From: Sandaracinaceae bacterium
GTDB taxonomy: Bacteria; Myxococcota_A; Polyangia; Polyangiales; JADJQN01
Direction of reading: 5' to 3'
Assembly (NCBI GenBank): GCA_016712745.1
Contig: JADJQN010000004.1
Span: 124,001 to 188,000, forward strand
DNA length: 64,000 bases
In this document: positions 1-8,601 of the stretch, piece after piece
Numbering within the stretch: position 1 is the first letter of the stretch
Layout: the number at the start of each line of letters is the position of its first letter
Translations under genes and position numbers: made by a program
The notes under the pieces: model-generated
The model's input: the letters and a program-made list of their open reading frames with translations, nothing else
The model's database searches: none
Told to the model about the DNA's origin: nothing

Positions 1-1
1 G

Positions 2-1244
2 GGCCCACTCCTCAGCGGCATCGTGATTCAGGACAATGTGATTTTCCCGACGGATTCGAGCGGCAAGATTTTGCGCTACTTCGATTGGGGGCTCGATGTA
101 CCGATGACCGCGACGTTAGTCGACCGCCTTCACGGCCTCGGCACAATCAACGAAAAATTTCTACGGCTCGCTCAATGCGACGCCATTCTATACGCCTTAC
201 TATCCGGTGAGCACCGGCCCGGCAGTGCTGCCTGATTTACTGTCTCTCGACGGCTGGCGTGCGCTCACTGGCTTCGATACGACATCACGTCCGGTAACTC
301 CTCTTGCGAGCTACACGATTGACTCGGAGGTTGCGACCAATCGCGTGAGCAACGGGACGTTCGATACATCCGTCTCGGGTGTTGGCAGCTATAGCGCTAA
401 CAGTGGTCATCGTTTGGTGTATGACAACACGAGCAAGCTTACCGGGACAGGCTCGCTGCGACTCGAGATAACGACCGCGACGCCGCGAGCAGGAACGGCT
501 TTGCTTTTTCCGCTGGGCGCGCTCGACGCCACCAAACAATACATCGTGCGCTTCAGCACGCTTGGGACGACGGCGTCCGGCACAGTCGACGTTTACATTC
601 GCCGAACCGTGAGCCCGTGGGAGCCCATTTCCGATGACATCACGCAAGTTTTCGGAACTGAGCGCGTTGAGCACGAAGTGTTGATTGAGCATCCCTTGGG
701 CGTTGACGGCACGCTCGCGATCGCGTTTCCGCAATCCGCGGGCACGGTCTATCTCGACGACGTTGAAGTGCACGAAGTCGCCGCGACAACGCGCGACCCG
801 CTCTCCACTGTGTACTTCATCACAAACTCATCCAACGCAGCCGTGACACGCGCGTTCGAAGGGACCGCGGTCGATGCACGTGGTGGCTCTCATTCGGGCT
901 CTATTGAAGTGCCGCCGTTCGCTTCTGTCATTCTGATCGGGGATGGCGTGTCGAGCGGACACGGCGAGTTGGACGGCGGAGTTTCGGACGCAGGCTTTCC
1001 CGTATTGGACTCGGGCGTGGCACGCGATTTGGGAATCGCTCGCGACGCAGGCATCGTGCCCGGTGTCGATGGCGGCGAAGGCCCGTTCACGGACGGCGCA
1101 GTTGTCGTTGGGCCGGGTGAGGTTGCCCTCACATCCACGTGCAGTTGCGATATCGCTTCACCAACACGCAGTTCCGCGCCGCTCGCCTTTATGGCCGCCA
1201 TGGTCGCGTGTGCTGTAGCGATGAGGCGACGATTTAAGCGGTGA
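2..1244 (+). pseudogene. Secreted MYXO-CTERM surface protein, 5'-partial, frameshifted
   Basis: The gene enters from the left edge in frame 2 (residues such as VIFPTDSSGKILRYFDW) and is readable to about base 152. Coherent sequence then continues in frame 3 from about base 153 (NFYGSLNATPFYTPYYPV) to the stop at 1244. Removing one A from the run of five at 153-157 joins the two frames into a sensible protein, so there is a one-base insertion, either real or a sequencing error. The N-terminal part resembles the end of a secreted right-handed beta-helix or glycan-active domain (inference only). Then follow a beta-sandwich-like domain, a linker rich in Asp, Ala and Gly (about 950-1100), and a C-terminal tail with Cys-Ser-Cys, a hydrophobic helix and RRRFKR. 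This tail matches the MYXO-CTERM sorting pattern of Myxococcota surface proteins. A GTG at 207 could start a shorter intact ORF, but the sequence upstream in that frame is also coherent. Confidence 0.7.
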
Positions 1245-1284
1245 CGCTGCGCGCGTAGAGTACGGTGGGCCTCGAGGTTTCTAC

Positions 1285-1821
1285 ATGCGCCGACCCACCA
1301 TCGGTTTCGTTCTCGTAGCGCTCATCGCATGCGCAGGCTTGATGTTTCCTTCGGTCGCGCGCGTGCAGACGAGCACCTTTGCCGATTCGCAGGTTGAGCT
1401 CGTCGTGGGCTTTGATTTCGGAAAAGATTTGAACGGATTCGTCGCTGCATGCGGTCGCTGGGGCGGAACGCTGCGTGTGGATCAGACGCGTGGTGAGATG
1501 ACGAGGCAACACTGCGCGCTTCCACCTCACCAAGATCCACAGTGCAACCGCCCCTCGATCGGATATGTAGACGGTGAATTCACTGGCGCTGTGCCTATCG
1601 TTCTTCAACGAGGTGGCACATGCGGACCTCGCCAAGTGATATTCGAACAGGAGGTTGCGCGAGTGAGTCGCATCCTTGGCCCTGCCACCCTGAGCGGCTC
1701 GCCAGCGACGCGCGCCACCTGGACCAGTACAGCTGTGCGTTGCACGATCAATATGGCCGCGGGTGACCCGATGTCCCAGACGCTGATTTCAACGATGTGC
1801 GTGCGCGAAACGTCGCGCTAG
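1285..1821 (+). CDS. Secreted hypothetical protein, 178 aa
   Basis: The ATG at 1285 follows GAGGT about ten bases upstream. Residues 1 to about 27 form a signal peptide (Arg-rich start, then a VLVALIACAG hydrophobic core), so the product is probably periplasmic or secreted. The mature part has seven cysteines and no motif that I recognise. It lies 40 bases after the MYXO-CTERM gene on the same strand and could be co-transcribed with it. Function is unknown. Confidence 0.6.
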   Translation: MRRPTIGFVLVALIACAGLMFPSVARVQTSTFADSQVELVVGFDFGKDLNGFVAACGRWGGTLRVDQTRGEMTRQHCALPPHQDPQCNRPSIGYVDGEFTGAVPIVLQRGGTCGPRQVIFEQEVARVSRILGPATLSGSPATRATWTSTAVRCTINMAAGDPMSQTLISTMCVRETSR

Positions 1822-1833
1822 CAGGCGCTCGCC

Positions 1834-2124
1834 TTACTTGCCGGCGGCTTCGAGAACGGCGGATTCAGCGGAGCGCACTTCCAGGCGGTATCGGCTGTTG
1901 GCGGTTTGGAGGTAGTAGACCTCTTTGCTGCCAGCCAATCGCAGGATGCGCTTTACCGGAGTGGTGACGTACTCATGCAGGCCATCGGGGAATTCAATGA
2001 CGACGACAGCCCCCTTCGCGGTGCGCGAAGGAGCCTGCCAGCGACTGCACGGCCGGGCTTGCGCCCAACTTTGCGTAGTACGACCTCCACGCCTCGACCC
2101 TAGCACACGGCATTGGGGGGGCAA
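1834..2124 (-). CDS. Small hypothetical protein, up to 96 aa
   Basis: The C-terminal two thirds look genuinely coding, with an alternating hydrophobic and charged pattern (VVVIEFPDGLHEYVTTPVKR). The N-terminal 35 residues are Arg/Cys/Trp-rich and may not be translated. Candidate starts are a TTG at 2124, with GAGGG nine bases upstream, and a GTG at 2106. The fold may be a small beta-barrel, but I recognise no family. It is convergent with the preceding secreted-protein gene and divergent from tdk. Confidence 0.45.
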   Translation of the reverse strand: MPPQCRVLGSRRGGRTTQSWAQARPCSRWQAPSRTAKGAVVVIEFPDGLHEYVTTPVKRILRLAGSKEVYYLQTANSRYRLEVRSAESAVLEAAGK

Positions 2125-2204
2125 AAGGCGAAGCCCTCATCTTTTAGCTTGTTAGAAGAGGGTGCTTGAAACCTGGCCCCTTTCGGCGGTACAGGGCCGA
2201 TGTC

Positions 2205-2804
2205 GTGCATATCACACATGGCGAAACTGGCTGGATCGAGGTCGTCTGCGGTCCGATGTTCAGCGGAAAGAGCGAGGAATTGATCCGTCGCTTGCGCCGC
2301 GCACAGATCGCGCGTCAGCCGCTGCAGATCTTCAAGCCGCGTATCGATGATCGTTACGACGCGACCAAGATCGTGAGCCATTCGAGTCAGACGATCGAAG
2401 CGACGATCGTTTCGACTTCGCAAGAGATCGCTGAAGCGATTCGTTCCGACACGCGCGTGGTTGGCATCGACGAAGTTCAATTCTTCGACAAAGGCATCGT
2501 GGAACTTTGCGAACGACTCGCCGGGCGCGGCATTCGCGTAATCGTCGCTGGCCTCGATCAGGATTATACCGGTGCGCCGTTCGAGCCGATGCCGCAGTTG
2601 ATGACCGTTGCCGAGTACGTCACGAAGGCCTTGGCCATATGCGCACGTTGCGGGGCGCCCGCCGGGCGTTCGCAGCGCTTGATCGGTGGTGATACGCGCG
2701 TCGTGGCAGTCGGCGCCGCCGAGTCGTACGAAGCGCGTTGTCGTCGCTGCCACGTGCCGCGCATCGAAGCCACGACTGGCGAGCTCTTCGACGACAAGAA
2801 GTAG
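2205..2804 (+). CDS. tdk: Thymidine kinase (class II)
   Basis: This enzyme phosphorylates thymidine to dTMP with ATP in the pyrimidine salvage pathway, in the cytoplasm. The sequence shows the P-loop GPMFSGKSEELIRR near the N-terminus, the Walker-B-like VVGIDEVQFF, the lid and substrate segment GLDQDYTGAPFEPMP, and two CxxC pairs (CARCG and CRRC) that form the structural zinc site. The length of 199 aa from the GTG at 2205 is normal for the family. That start has AGG nine bases upstream and gives the typical GWIEVVCGPMF opening; an upstream TTG at 2166 would add 13 unconserved residues. The stop is directly adjacent to the end of the convergent membrane-protein gene. Confidence 0.96.
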   Translation: MHITHGETGWIEVVCGPMFSGKSEELIRRLRRAQIARQPLQIFKPRIDDRYDATKIVSHSSQTIEATIVSTSQEIAEAIRSDTRVVGIDEVQFFDKGIVELCERLAGRGIRVIVAGLDQDYTGAPFEPMPQLMTVAEYVTKALAICARCGAPAGRSQRLIGGDTRVVAVGAAESYEARCRRCHVPRIEATTGELFDDKK

Positions 2805-3569
2805 CTACTGCATCCGAAAGCGGAACGACGTAATCACGCGGCTCGCGCGAATCGACGTTTGTACGTGCGAGAGCTGGCCCGCGACGCAGTCGAGAATACG
2901 CGCTCCATCGAGATGCGGCGCGCGATCCTCAGCACGCGCGCGAATGCTCACATCGGTGCTGCCGCCGCGTGTGAATTCTAGACGTACGTCGCCATCGCCG
3001 CTTCCCGTGGGGGGAGTCGCACAGCGGGGTAGGGTCTCGAGCACCCGCCAAACCTCGTCTTCCATCGCGCTATCGCGCGGGCAGTCCTCATCGCCGCCGG
3101 GCATTCCTTCGCAGCGCAAATAGGCGATGCGGCCGCGCTCGAAGGCGCCCACGTGCGTGCTCACCGGCGCTGCGGGAGCGGACGCGGCGTTTTGGATGCC
3201 CGTGCTTGGCCCCGGTGTGCCTGCGCTGCCCACGGCGTTGGCGAGGGGAGAGTCCGTATGGATCGCACTCAAGGTGTCGAGCGCCGGTGCGACCGCTGCG
3301 TCGACTGCATTCTCCGCCACGTCCGTCTCTTCCCGGGCGGCTTCGTCGTCAGGCGCGGCGAGGCGCGCCGCCGCCTCTTCATGCGCCGCCGGGTTGAGCG
3401 CCGGAGCGTCGTCTTCATGGAACACAGTGGCAAGGCGGTGTCCGCCCTCGCGTAACCAAATGATGCCAAACCCCACCGCGAAGCCCAGCACGCCTATCAA
3501 CAGAATTTTGCCCGGGCGCAGGCGGTCCTCTTCGGGGTCCGGCTTCTCGAACGTGGCTTTGTCCGTCAC
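2805..3569 (-). CDS. Single-pass membrane protein with Ala/Asp-rich periplasmic domain
   Basis: 254 aa. A charged cytoplasmic start of about 20 residues is followed by one transmembrane helix (about 21-40, ILLIGVLGFAVGFGIIW). Next is a long low-complexity Ala/Glu/Asp/Pro stretch (about 50-140), then a compact domain of about 110 residues with four cysteines. That C-terminal domain (RGRIAYLRCEG start, VRLEFTRGG, TSFRF end) resembles, by eye, the AgmX/PglI-type C-terminal domains of myxobacterial envelope proteins. The assignment is tentative and the function is unknown. Tail-to-tail with tdk, with no spacer. Confidence 0.7.
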   Translation of the reverse strand: MTDKATFEKPDPEEDRLRPGKILLIGVLGFAVGFGIIWLREGGHRLATVFHEDDAPALNPAAHEEAAARLAAPDDEAAREETDVAENAVDAAVAPALDTLSAIHTDSPLANAVGSAGTPGPSTGIQNAASAPAAPVSTHVGAFERGRIAYLRCEGMPGGDEDCPRDSAMEDEVWRVLETLPRCATPPTGSGDGDVRLEFTRGGSTDVSIRARAEDRAPHLDGARILDCVAGQLSHVQTSIRASRVITSFRFRMQ

Positions 3570-3606
3570 GCGGGGGTCTTAGCGCATTTTGCGCTGGCCC
3601 GCGATC

Positions 3607-5508
3607 TTATGACGTGACCCGGGGCATATCGGAGCGGCCACGCACTTCGTCGCGAGCGAGAACAACGCAGTTGCGGCCGGCGCGTTTCGCTTCGTAGACA
3701 GCTTCGTCCGAACGTCGCAAGAGGGTGTCCAGAAGCTCACCGGGTTTGCGTTCGGCAAGACCCACACTCAAGGTCAGCGGTACGCGTTGTTCGTCCACTT
3801 GCACGGTCGCCTCGGAGATCGCGCGGCGGATGCGCTCGACGATGACTGCTGCTGTGGCGATGGGGGTCTCTGGGAGAAGCAAAACGAACTCTTCGCCTCC
3901 AAAACGCGCGAACGTATCGGTCGCGCGTATCTCCTTCTGACAGACCGATGTGAGCATGCGCAACGCGTCGTCGCCAACATCGTGGCCGAACCGGTCGTTG
4001 ATCTTCTTGAAATGGTCGGCGTCGAACATCGCTACACAAAGCGGCTTCTTCTTTTGTTCCATCGACTGTACGGCGCGGTCCGCCATGTCGAAGAAATGCC
4101 GGCGGTTGTACACGCCGGTCAGTGAATCGAGAGTCGCCAAATCGCGAAGCTGGTGCTCGATCTCTTTCTGCTCGGTGAGATCGGCAAATCCCACCGTGAA
4201 CACGCGCTCGCCCTGCAGCGTCATGGTGCGCGCGCTCAATAGTGCCCAGAAGAACTCTCCGGTGTCCGTTTTCAGACGCGCAGCAAAGTCGTCAACATGG
4301 CCTTGCTTGCGCAAGAGCTCGACGAAGCGGCGGCGCTCGTCTGCGTCTCCATAGAAATCGATCGCGCGTCGGCCACGGATTTGGTCGACGGTGAGTGAGA
4401 ACATGTCAGCCGCGCGCTTGTTCCCGAAGCGAACGACTCCATCGTCGAGACCGCTCACGACTAGCGGCGTGGGAGCAGCTTCGAGCAAGGTGCGAAGGGC
4501 TTCCTCGCTCTTGCGCAAAGTCTCGGCAGCCTGCTTCTTTTCGGTGATATCGCGCACGCCCACCAGCAAAGCTTTTTCACCCTCAAAAGTGAGCATGGCG
4601 GCGGAAACCGCGCCCCAGAAGACTTGGCCCGAGCTTTTGATCAACTCGACTTCTACTTCGGCGTCGCGTCCTGCCTGAAGAAGCTTTGTGAGAATTTCGG
4701 TGCGCTCTTCGGGACGCACCCAAAAAGACGCCGCCGAGACTCCCCTGACTTCATCGATGACAACACCAAAGAGCTCACTCGCGTGCTGATTGCCGAGGAT
4801 GACTTGCTGATCGCGCAAACGCGTGAGCACCAACGCAACCGGCGAAGCTTCAAACAAGGTGCGCACACTTTCCTGCGTGGCAACGAGCTGACGCGTGCGC
4901 TCTTCAACGAGCTTCTCCAATCCCTCATGCATGATCGCAAGCTCGCGTGCTTGCGCCGTGTGCTCAGCCGCGCTTAGCGCCATGCCGACGAAGTCCGCGA
5001 GTGTGCCGGCGACGAGCTCCTCGTAGGGACGCCACACGCGCGCGGGACCTACGTGTTCGTTGCAGACCACGCCCACGAGCTGACTGCGCACGACGATAGG
5101 TGCGTCGAGCATCGAGGTAATTCCAAGTGGCACCAAGTAGCCATCGCGAAACTCCGAGGTTCGAGGATCAGTCCGTGCGTCGTCGGCGCTGATCACGCGC
5201 TCCTGCGTTGCGGCTTCGAAGTACTGGGGCGCATCTTTGGCGTGCAGCACCAAACCTTTTTCGTGCGCCTTGTTCACGGCGTCGTAGAGATCGAGGCACT
5301 CGATGCTGGTGCGCGTCTCGTTGAAGCGCCACACGCTTGCCCGATCGACGGATAGGAGTCGTGCGGCCGCTTCGGTTATCTGGCGGAGCGCGCCTTCGGC
5401 ATCTCCGGTGGCAAAGGCCTCCGAGCGCAATAGTCCCGCCACCACTTCGCGCTGCAGGCCTAGCAAGGCCTGGATGCTCGATACACGAATGGGTGCTTCG
5501 CTCATCAT
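3607..5508 (-). CDS. Diguanylate cyclase, GAF-PAS-PAS-GGDEF
   Basis: 633 aa, no transmembrane segments, so a cytoplasmic sensor. Order: GAF domain (about 30-190), short coiled coil (EGLEKLVEERTRQL), PAS 1 (about 215-325), PAS 2 (about 335-450) and a C-terminal GGDEF domain (about 460-615). The active site reads GGEEF, a functional variant, and the sequence has the metal and base-binding FDADHFKKINDRFGHDVGDD. An RATD motif lies five residues before GGEEF, matching the RxxD inhibitory site, so product inhibition by c-di-GMP is expected. The start ATG-ATG at 5508 follows AAGGGG. A PilZ protein, a potential c-di-GMP receptor, is encoded at 13.8 kb but is not linked in an operon. The signal sensed is unknown. 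Confidence 0.95.
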   Translation of the reverse strand: MMSEAPIRVSSIQALLGLQREVVAGLLRSEAFATGDAEGALRQITEAAARLLSVDRASVWRFNETRTSIECLDLYDAVNKAHEKGLVLHAKDAPQYFEAATQERVISADDARTDPRTSEFRDGYLVPLGITSMLDAPIVVRSQLVGVVCNEHVGPARVWRPYEELVAGTLADFVGMALSAAEHTAQARELAIMHEGLEKLVEERTRQLVATQESVRTLFEASPVALVLTRLRDQQVILGNQHASELFGVVIDEVRGVSAASFWVRPEERTEILTKLLQAGRDAEVEVELIKSSGQVFWGAVSAAMLTFEGEKALLVGVRDITEKKQAAETLRKSEEALRTLLEAAPTPLVVSGLDDGVVRFGNKRAADMFSLTVDQIRGRRAIDFYGDADERRRFVELLRKQGHVDDFAARLKTDTGEFFWALLSARTMTLQGERVFTVGFADLTEQKEIEHQLRDLATLDSLTGVYNRRHFFDMADRAVQSMEQKKKPLCVAMFDADHFKKINDRFGHDVGDDALRMLTSVCQKEIRATDTFARFGGEEFVLLLPETPIATAAVIVERIRRAISEATVQVDEQRVPLTLSVGLAERKPGELLDTLLRRSDEAVYEAKRAGRNCVVLARDEVRGRSDMPRVTS

Positions 5509-5674
5509 AATAAGAGATCCCCTTCAGGACTCTAGGTACCGGCCCAGTGTGCCACGTGTTCCCGCGACCGTGCAGGGCCGAAACAGAGTCGAATCATGGA
5601 CGGGGCCCCGCCCAAATCCTTCGATTGACGCTATCGCGCGTGAACCCCTATTCTTCGCGACCAAGGAGGTCCGC

Positions 5675-6508
5675 ATGTTTCGGGCGCAGTTCTGGGGAGT
5701 GCGAGGCAGCATCCCTGTTCCGGGTCCAGAGACGGCGGGCGTCGGCGGCAACACGAGTTGCGTCGAGGTTCGTTGTGGCAGCTCAATTCTCGTCTTCGAC
5801 GGGGGCACCGGCTTGCGCGTGCTTGGCCAATCGCTCGCGAAGGAGATGCCGTTCACGATGCATCTCTTCTTCAGCCACGTGCATTGGGACCACATCCAAG
5901 GCTTTCCTTTTTTTGCGCCGGCCTTCGCGCCCGGCAACACGATCCACATGTACGGCGGTCACAACGTCGCGGGCACGGTCGAGACAGCGCTCGCCGGCCA
6001 GATGGAGAATCCAAACTTCCCCGTCAAGCTCGTCGACCTAGGAGCGAAGCTCATCTTCAACGATTTGCACGATGGCGAAGTGCTCGAGCTCGAAGGCGGC
6101 GCGAAACTCTCGACAGCTGCTGGGCATCATCCTGGCGGCGTGCTCGCATACCGTGTCGACTATGAAGGCAAGTCGCTCGTCTACGCGACCGACACGGAGC
6201 ATCGCCCGGGCGGACTCGACCAGAACATTGTGTCGCTTGCGAAGAATGCCGATGTCTTCATCTACGATTCGCAGTACACGCCCGAAGAGTACGTGGGGAC
6301 AAACTCGTTCTCGAAAGTTGGCTGGGGCCACTCCACATTCGAAGAAGGTGTCGCGATCGCGAAGGCGGCAGGGGCGAAGAAGTACGTCCTCTATCATCAC
6401 GACCCCGGTCAAAACGATGCTGCGGTTCGCGAGAAGGAACGCCGCGCGCAGGAGTTGTTTGCGAACTCGGTTGCAGCGCGCGAAGGCCTAATCCTCGAGA
6501 TCGCGTGA
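5675..6508 (+). CDS. Metallo-beta-lactamase-fold hydrolase
   Basis: 277 aa. The start is the ATG at 5675, with a near-perfect AAGGAGGT five bases upstream; the longer reading frame to the left is not coding. The N-terminus WGVRGSIPVPGPETAGVGGN is typical of the phosphodiesterase-like branch of the superfamily related to RNase Z and PhnP. Metal ligands in HVHWDH are His68, His70, Asp72 and His73. Further ligands are likely the His in AAGHHPGG, the Asp in VYATDTEH and the His of LYHHDPG. The fold suggests hydrolysis of a phosphodiester such as a cyclic nucleotide; the substrate cannot be told from sequence. Monocistronic, divergent from the diguanylate cyclase gene. Confidence 0.88.
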   Translation: MFRAQFWGVRGSIPVPGPETAGVGGNTSCVEVRCGSSILVFDGGTGLRVLGQSLAKEMPFTMHLFFSHVHWDHIQGFPFFAPAFAPGNTIHMYGGHNVAGTVETALAGQMENPNFPVKLVDLGAKLIFNDLHDGEVLELEGGAKLSTAAGHHPGGVLAYRVDYEGKSLVYATDTEHRPGGLDQNIVSLAKNADVFIYDSQYTPEEYVGTNSFSKVGWGHSTFEEGVAIAKAAGAKKYVLYHHDPGQNDAAVREKERRAQELFANSVAAREGLILEIA

Positions 6509-6558
6509 ATAACCGCCTCTGGTTGGGGTTGGTTTTTGAGCAACACGCACACATACAT

Positions 6559-6587
6559 ACGATCAGGCGCAGCGGGCTGCCGATCGT
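6559..6587 (+). terminator. Hairpin followed by short T run, possible terminator
   Basis: ACGATC at 6559 pairs with GATCGT ending at 6587, with further GC pairing inside, and GTAATTTT follows. It sits 50 bases after the hydrolase stop and about 165 bases before the sigma factor start, within a 245-base intergenic region that otherwise holds no gene I can see. It may terminate the hydrolase transcript or belong to the sigma factor leader. Confidence 0.35.
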
Positions 6588-6753
6588 GTAATTTTGACCC
6601 TTCGCGACTAACGAGCCGCGGCAACTTGCTACGACTCTCTTAGCCGCAGCGTCGGCCACGCACCGGGTCCCTCGCATTCCCTGCGCAATTTCGTGCGGGC
6701 AGGCCCCGGCATGGCCAGTGCATTCATCCCCTTCGACACGAGGGAGATCTTTT

Positions 6754-7566
6754 ATGGGCCAACTTGCTTTTCGAACTGCGCTTGATCGTTATCGGGATTC
6801 ACTGAACGGCCTTTGTCCGTTGGATGGGGTGACGGAGAAGCAGTACGCGGCAGCATGGCGCGAGGGCGACGAGCTCGCCGGCAAGAAGCTTATCGAAGCA
6901 AGCTTGCCATTCGTGATTCGCATCGCAAATGAGTATCGCCGTTGGGATGTGCCGCTCGAAGATCTCATTCAGCAAGGCAATCTCGGCTTGCTGCGCGCCG
7001 CTCAAAAATTCGACGGCGCAAAGAACTGTCGTTTGATCACGTACGCGGTCTATTGGATACGTGCCGAGATTCGAGATTACGTCGTGCGTGGCTATCGCAT
7101 CGTGCGCCTTGGCACAACGCGTTCGGAACGTCGCGCCATGCGCAACTACCGCCGCAGCAACATCACTTCAGCGGAGGCACTCGCAGAGGAAAGCGGAATG
7201 CCGCTGGCGCGCGCGCACAAACTTTTCCCGCTGCTCATGCAGCGCGACACCTCGCTTGATGCGACGTACGACGACGTTGGACCCGCTGTTGATCGCCTGC
7301 GCTCTGAGACCTTGACTCCCGAGGAGGCAACGATGCAGCGTCATCGCACCGAGGACGTCAAAGAGGCACTGACGGGAGCGTTGGGCGAGCTTTCCGATCG
7401 AGAACGCCGGATTGTGAACGCACGCATGATGTCCGATGAGCCCATCACGCTCGAGCAGCTCGGTCGAGAGCTAGGTGTGAGCAAAGAGCGCGTGCGTCAA
7501 ATCGAAGAAAAAGCGCGCATCAAGCTTCGCTCGGCGCTGGCTACCTTTGAACCGATGGCCGCCTAG
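6754..7566 (+). CDS. rpoH: RpoH-like sigma-70 family factor
   Basis: 270 aa; the ATG at 6754 follows AGGGAG. It directs RNA polymerase to a dedicated promoter set, in this family usually heat-shock or envelope-stress genes. Region 2 is clear (LPFVIRIANEYRR, LEDLIQQGNLGLLRAAQKFD, FITYAVYWIRAEIRDYV-like), and region 4 ends in LGVSKERVRQIEEKARIKLR. A segment SERRAMRNYRRS between regions 2 and 3 resembles the RpoH box. Region 1.1 is missing and the length fits sigma-32. Myxobacteria carry several RpoH paralogues, so the regulon could be something other than heat shock. The lipoprotein gene follows 76 bases later. Confidence 0.85.
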   Translation: MGQLAFRTALDRYRDSLNGLCPLDGVTEKQYAAAWREGDELAGKKLIEASLPFVIRIANEYRRWDVPLEDLIQQGNLGLLRAAQKFDGAKNCRLITYAVYWIRAEIRDYVVRGYRIVRLGTTRSERRAMRNYRRSNITSAEALAEESGMPLARAHKLFPLLMQRDTSLDATYDDVGPAVDRLRSETLTPEEATMQRHRTEDVKEALTGALGELSDRERRIVNARMMSDEPITLEQLGRELGVSKERVRQIEEKARIKLRSALATFEPMAA

Positions 7567-7618
7567 GGCCTCTCTTCACGCGTTCGAGACGTTGACGATA
7601 CGGCGGTCTGCGAGCATC

Positions 7619-7643
7619 TTCACACCTCTTTTTGAGGTGTGGA
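7619..7643 (+). promoter_or_regulatory. Hairpin sequestering the Shine-Dalgarno of the lipoprotein gene
   Basis: CACACCTC (7621-7628) and GAGGTGTG (7634-7641) form a perfect 8-bp stem with a TTTTT loop. One wobble and one A-T pair can extend the stem to include the A of the start codon at 7643. The 3' arm contains the GAGGTG ribosome binding site, so the folded RNA should block initiation. This could be a thermosensor or simple attenuation of translation; the regulatory role is inferred. Confidence 0.5.
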
Positions 7644-8599
7644 TGCGCGTCGCGGCTTTACTGGTGTTTGCAGCAAGCGTGGTTGGGCTATCAGGTTGTA
7701 GCCCCAGCCTGGAAACCTGCGATCCGCTGGCCGCTCGCGCCGTCACGTACGACACGTTGGGCAAGCCCTACTACCAGGGCCAAGCACTTGTGTTCGCATC
7801 GTGCGGTGGCACCGGCGGCTTCTGCCACACGACGCCTGCGGTGGGCACGGCTCGTCACGGCGTGCCGTTCGGCTTCAACTTCGACATGGAGCTTGTGCCA
7901 CGCAATCTCAGCATGGAGCGAGACATCGCAGCAACGGAAGTGCTGCGCGCAGGCCAGCAGCGCGTGTACGACCAACGCTTCGAGATTTACAGCTCGGTGC
8001 TTGATGGGGATATGCCTGCGTTGCCGGAGTTCTACGAGCACGTCGAAAGCTTTGTAGACAGTAACAATCGTGTCTTGCCGCGCCTCGATACGGACGCGGG
8101 CCAAGAGATTCTCCGCAACTGGTTGGCCTGCGGCTCGCCGGTCGTGGAGCGAAGGCCAACCGTGGACGATAGCGGCAACTTTGACTACACACGCCCGGAA
8201 GGCGTGACTCCCGTTGGCGACGTCGTTGCGCCCAACCAGAATGTGATCACGCCGGAATTCTCGAGCATCTATGCTTCGGTTATCTCGACGACCTGCGGCG
8301 TTGTCGGCTGCCATCGCGGCACCGAGCCGACCGGCAATCTCGACATGGGCTCACGTACGGCGGCCTACAGCAATCTGGTTGGCGTGAATGCCATGAGCAG
8401 CGGATGCATCGATAGTGGCTTGATGCGCGTAGTTGAAGAAGACGCAGACCACTCGCTGCTTATCAACAAGCTCGAGGGACACCTGGCCAATGGCGACATG
8501 GTGTGCGGGCCGCAAATGCCGCTTGGTGGAACGCCGCTCGACGAGAGTGTAATCGACGTCATTCGTGAGTGGATCAACGAAGGCGCGCTAGATAACTGA
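7643..8599 (+). CDS. Lipoprotein with degenerate c-type heme-like CH motifs
   Basis: 318 aa. The ATG at 7643 is the only start that gives a good signal, MRVAALLVFAASVVGLSGC, with lipobox LSGC and lipidated Cys at about 19. Two segments have a Cys...Cys-His arrangement: SCGGTGGFCHTT (six residues between the cysteines) and TCGVVGCHRG (four between). Each is followed by text like the myxobacterial and planctomycete cytochrome-like lipoproteins (NLDMGSRTAAYSNLVGV). Standard heme c attachment is CxxCH, so heme binding is uncertain. Anchored in the periplasm or outer membrane. Its stop is two bases before the next start. The ribosome binding site is inside a hairpin (7619-7643). Confidence 0.75.
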   Translation: MRVAALLVFAASVVGLSGCSPSLETCDPLAARAVTYDTLGKPYYQGQALVFASCGGTGGFCHTTPAVGTARHGVPFGFNFDMELVPRNLSMERDIAATEVLRAGQQRVYDQRFEIYSSVLDGDMPALPEFYEHVESFVDSNNRVLPRLDTDAGQEILRNWLACGSPVVERRPTVDDSGNFDYTRPEGVTPVGDVVAPNQNVITPEFSSIYASVISTTCGVVGCHRGTEPTGNLDMGSRTAAYSNLVGVNAMSSGCIDSGLMRVVEEDADHSLLINKLEGHLANGDMVCGPQMPLGGTPLDESVIDVIREWINEGALDN

Positions 8600-8601
8600 C
8601 G

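Noticed and set aside
5303..5674. 5' extension of the metallo-hydrolase reading frame
   Set aside because: It lies antisense to the diguanylate cyclase start; the ATG at 5675 has a near-perfect ribosome binding site and the family N-terminus.
6509..6753. tRNA or small RNA gene
   Set aside because: No cloverleaf or T-loop motif; only one modest hairpin. I also found no tRNA in the other larger gaps.
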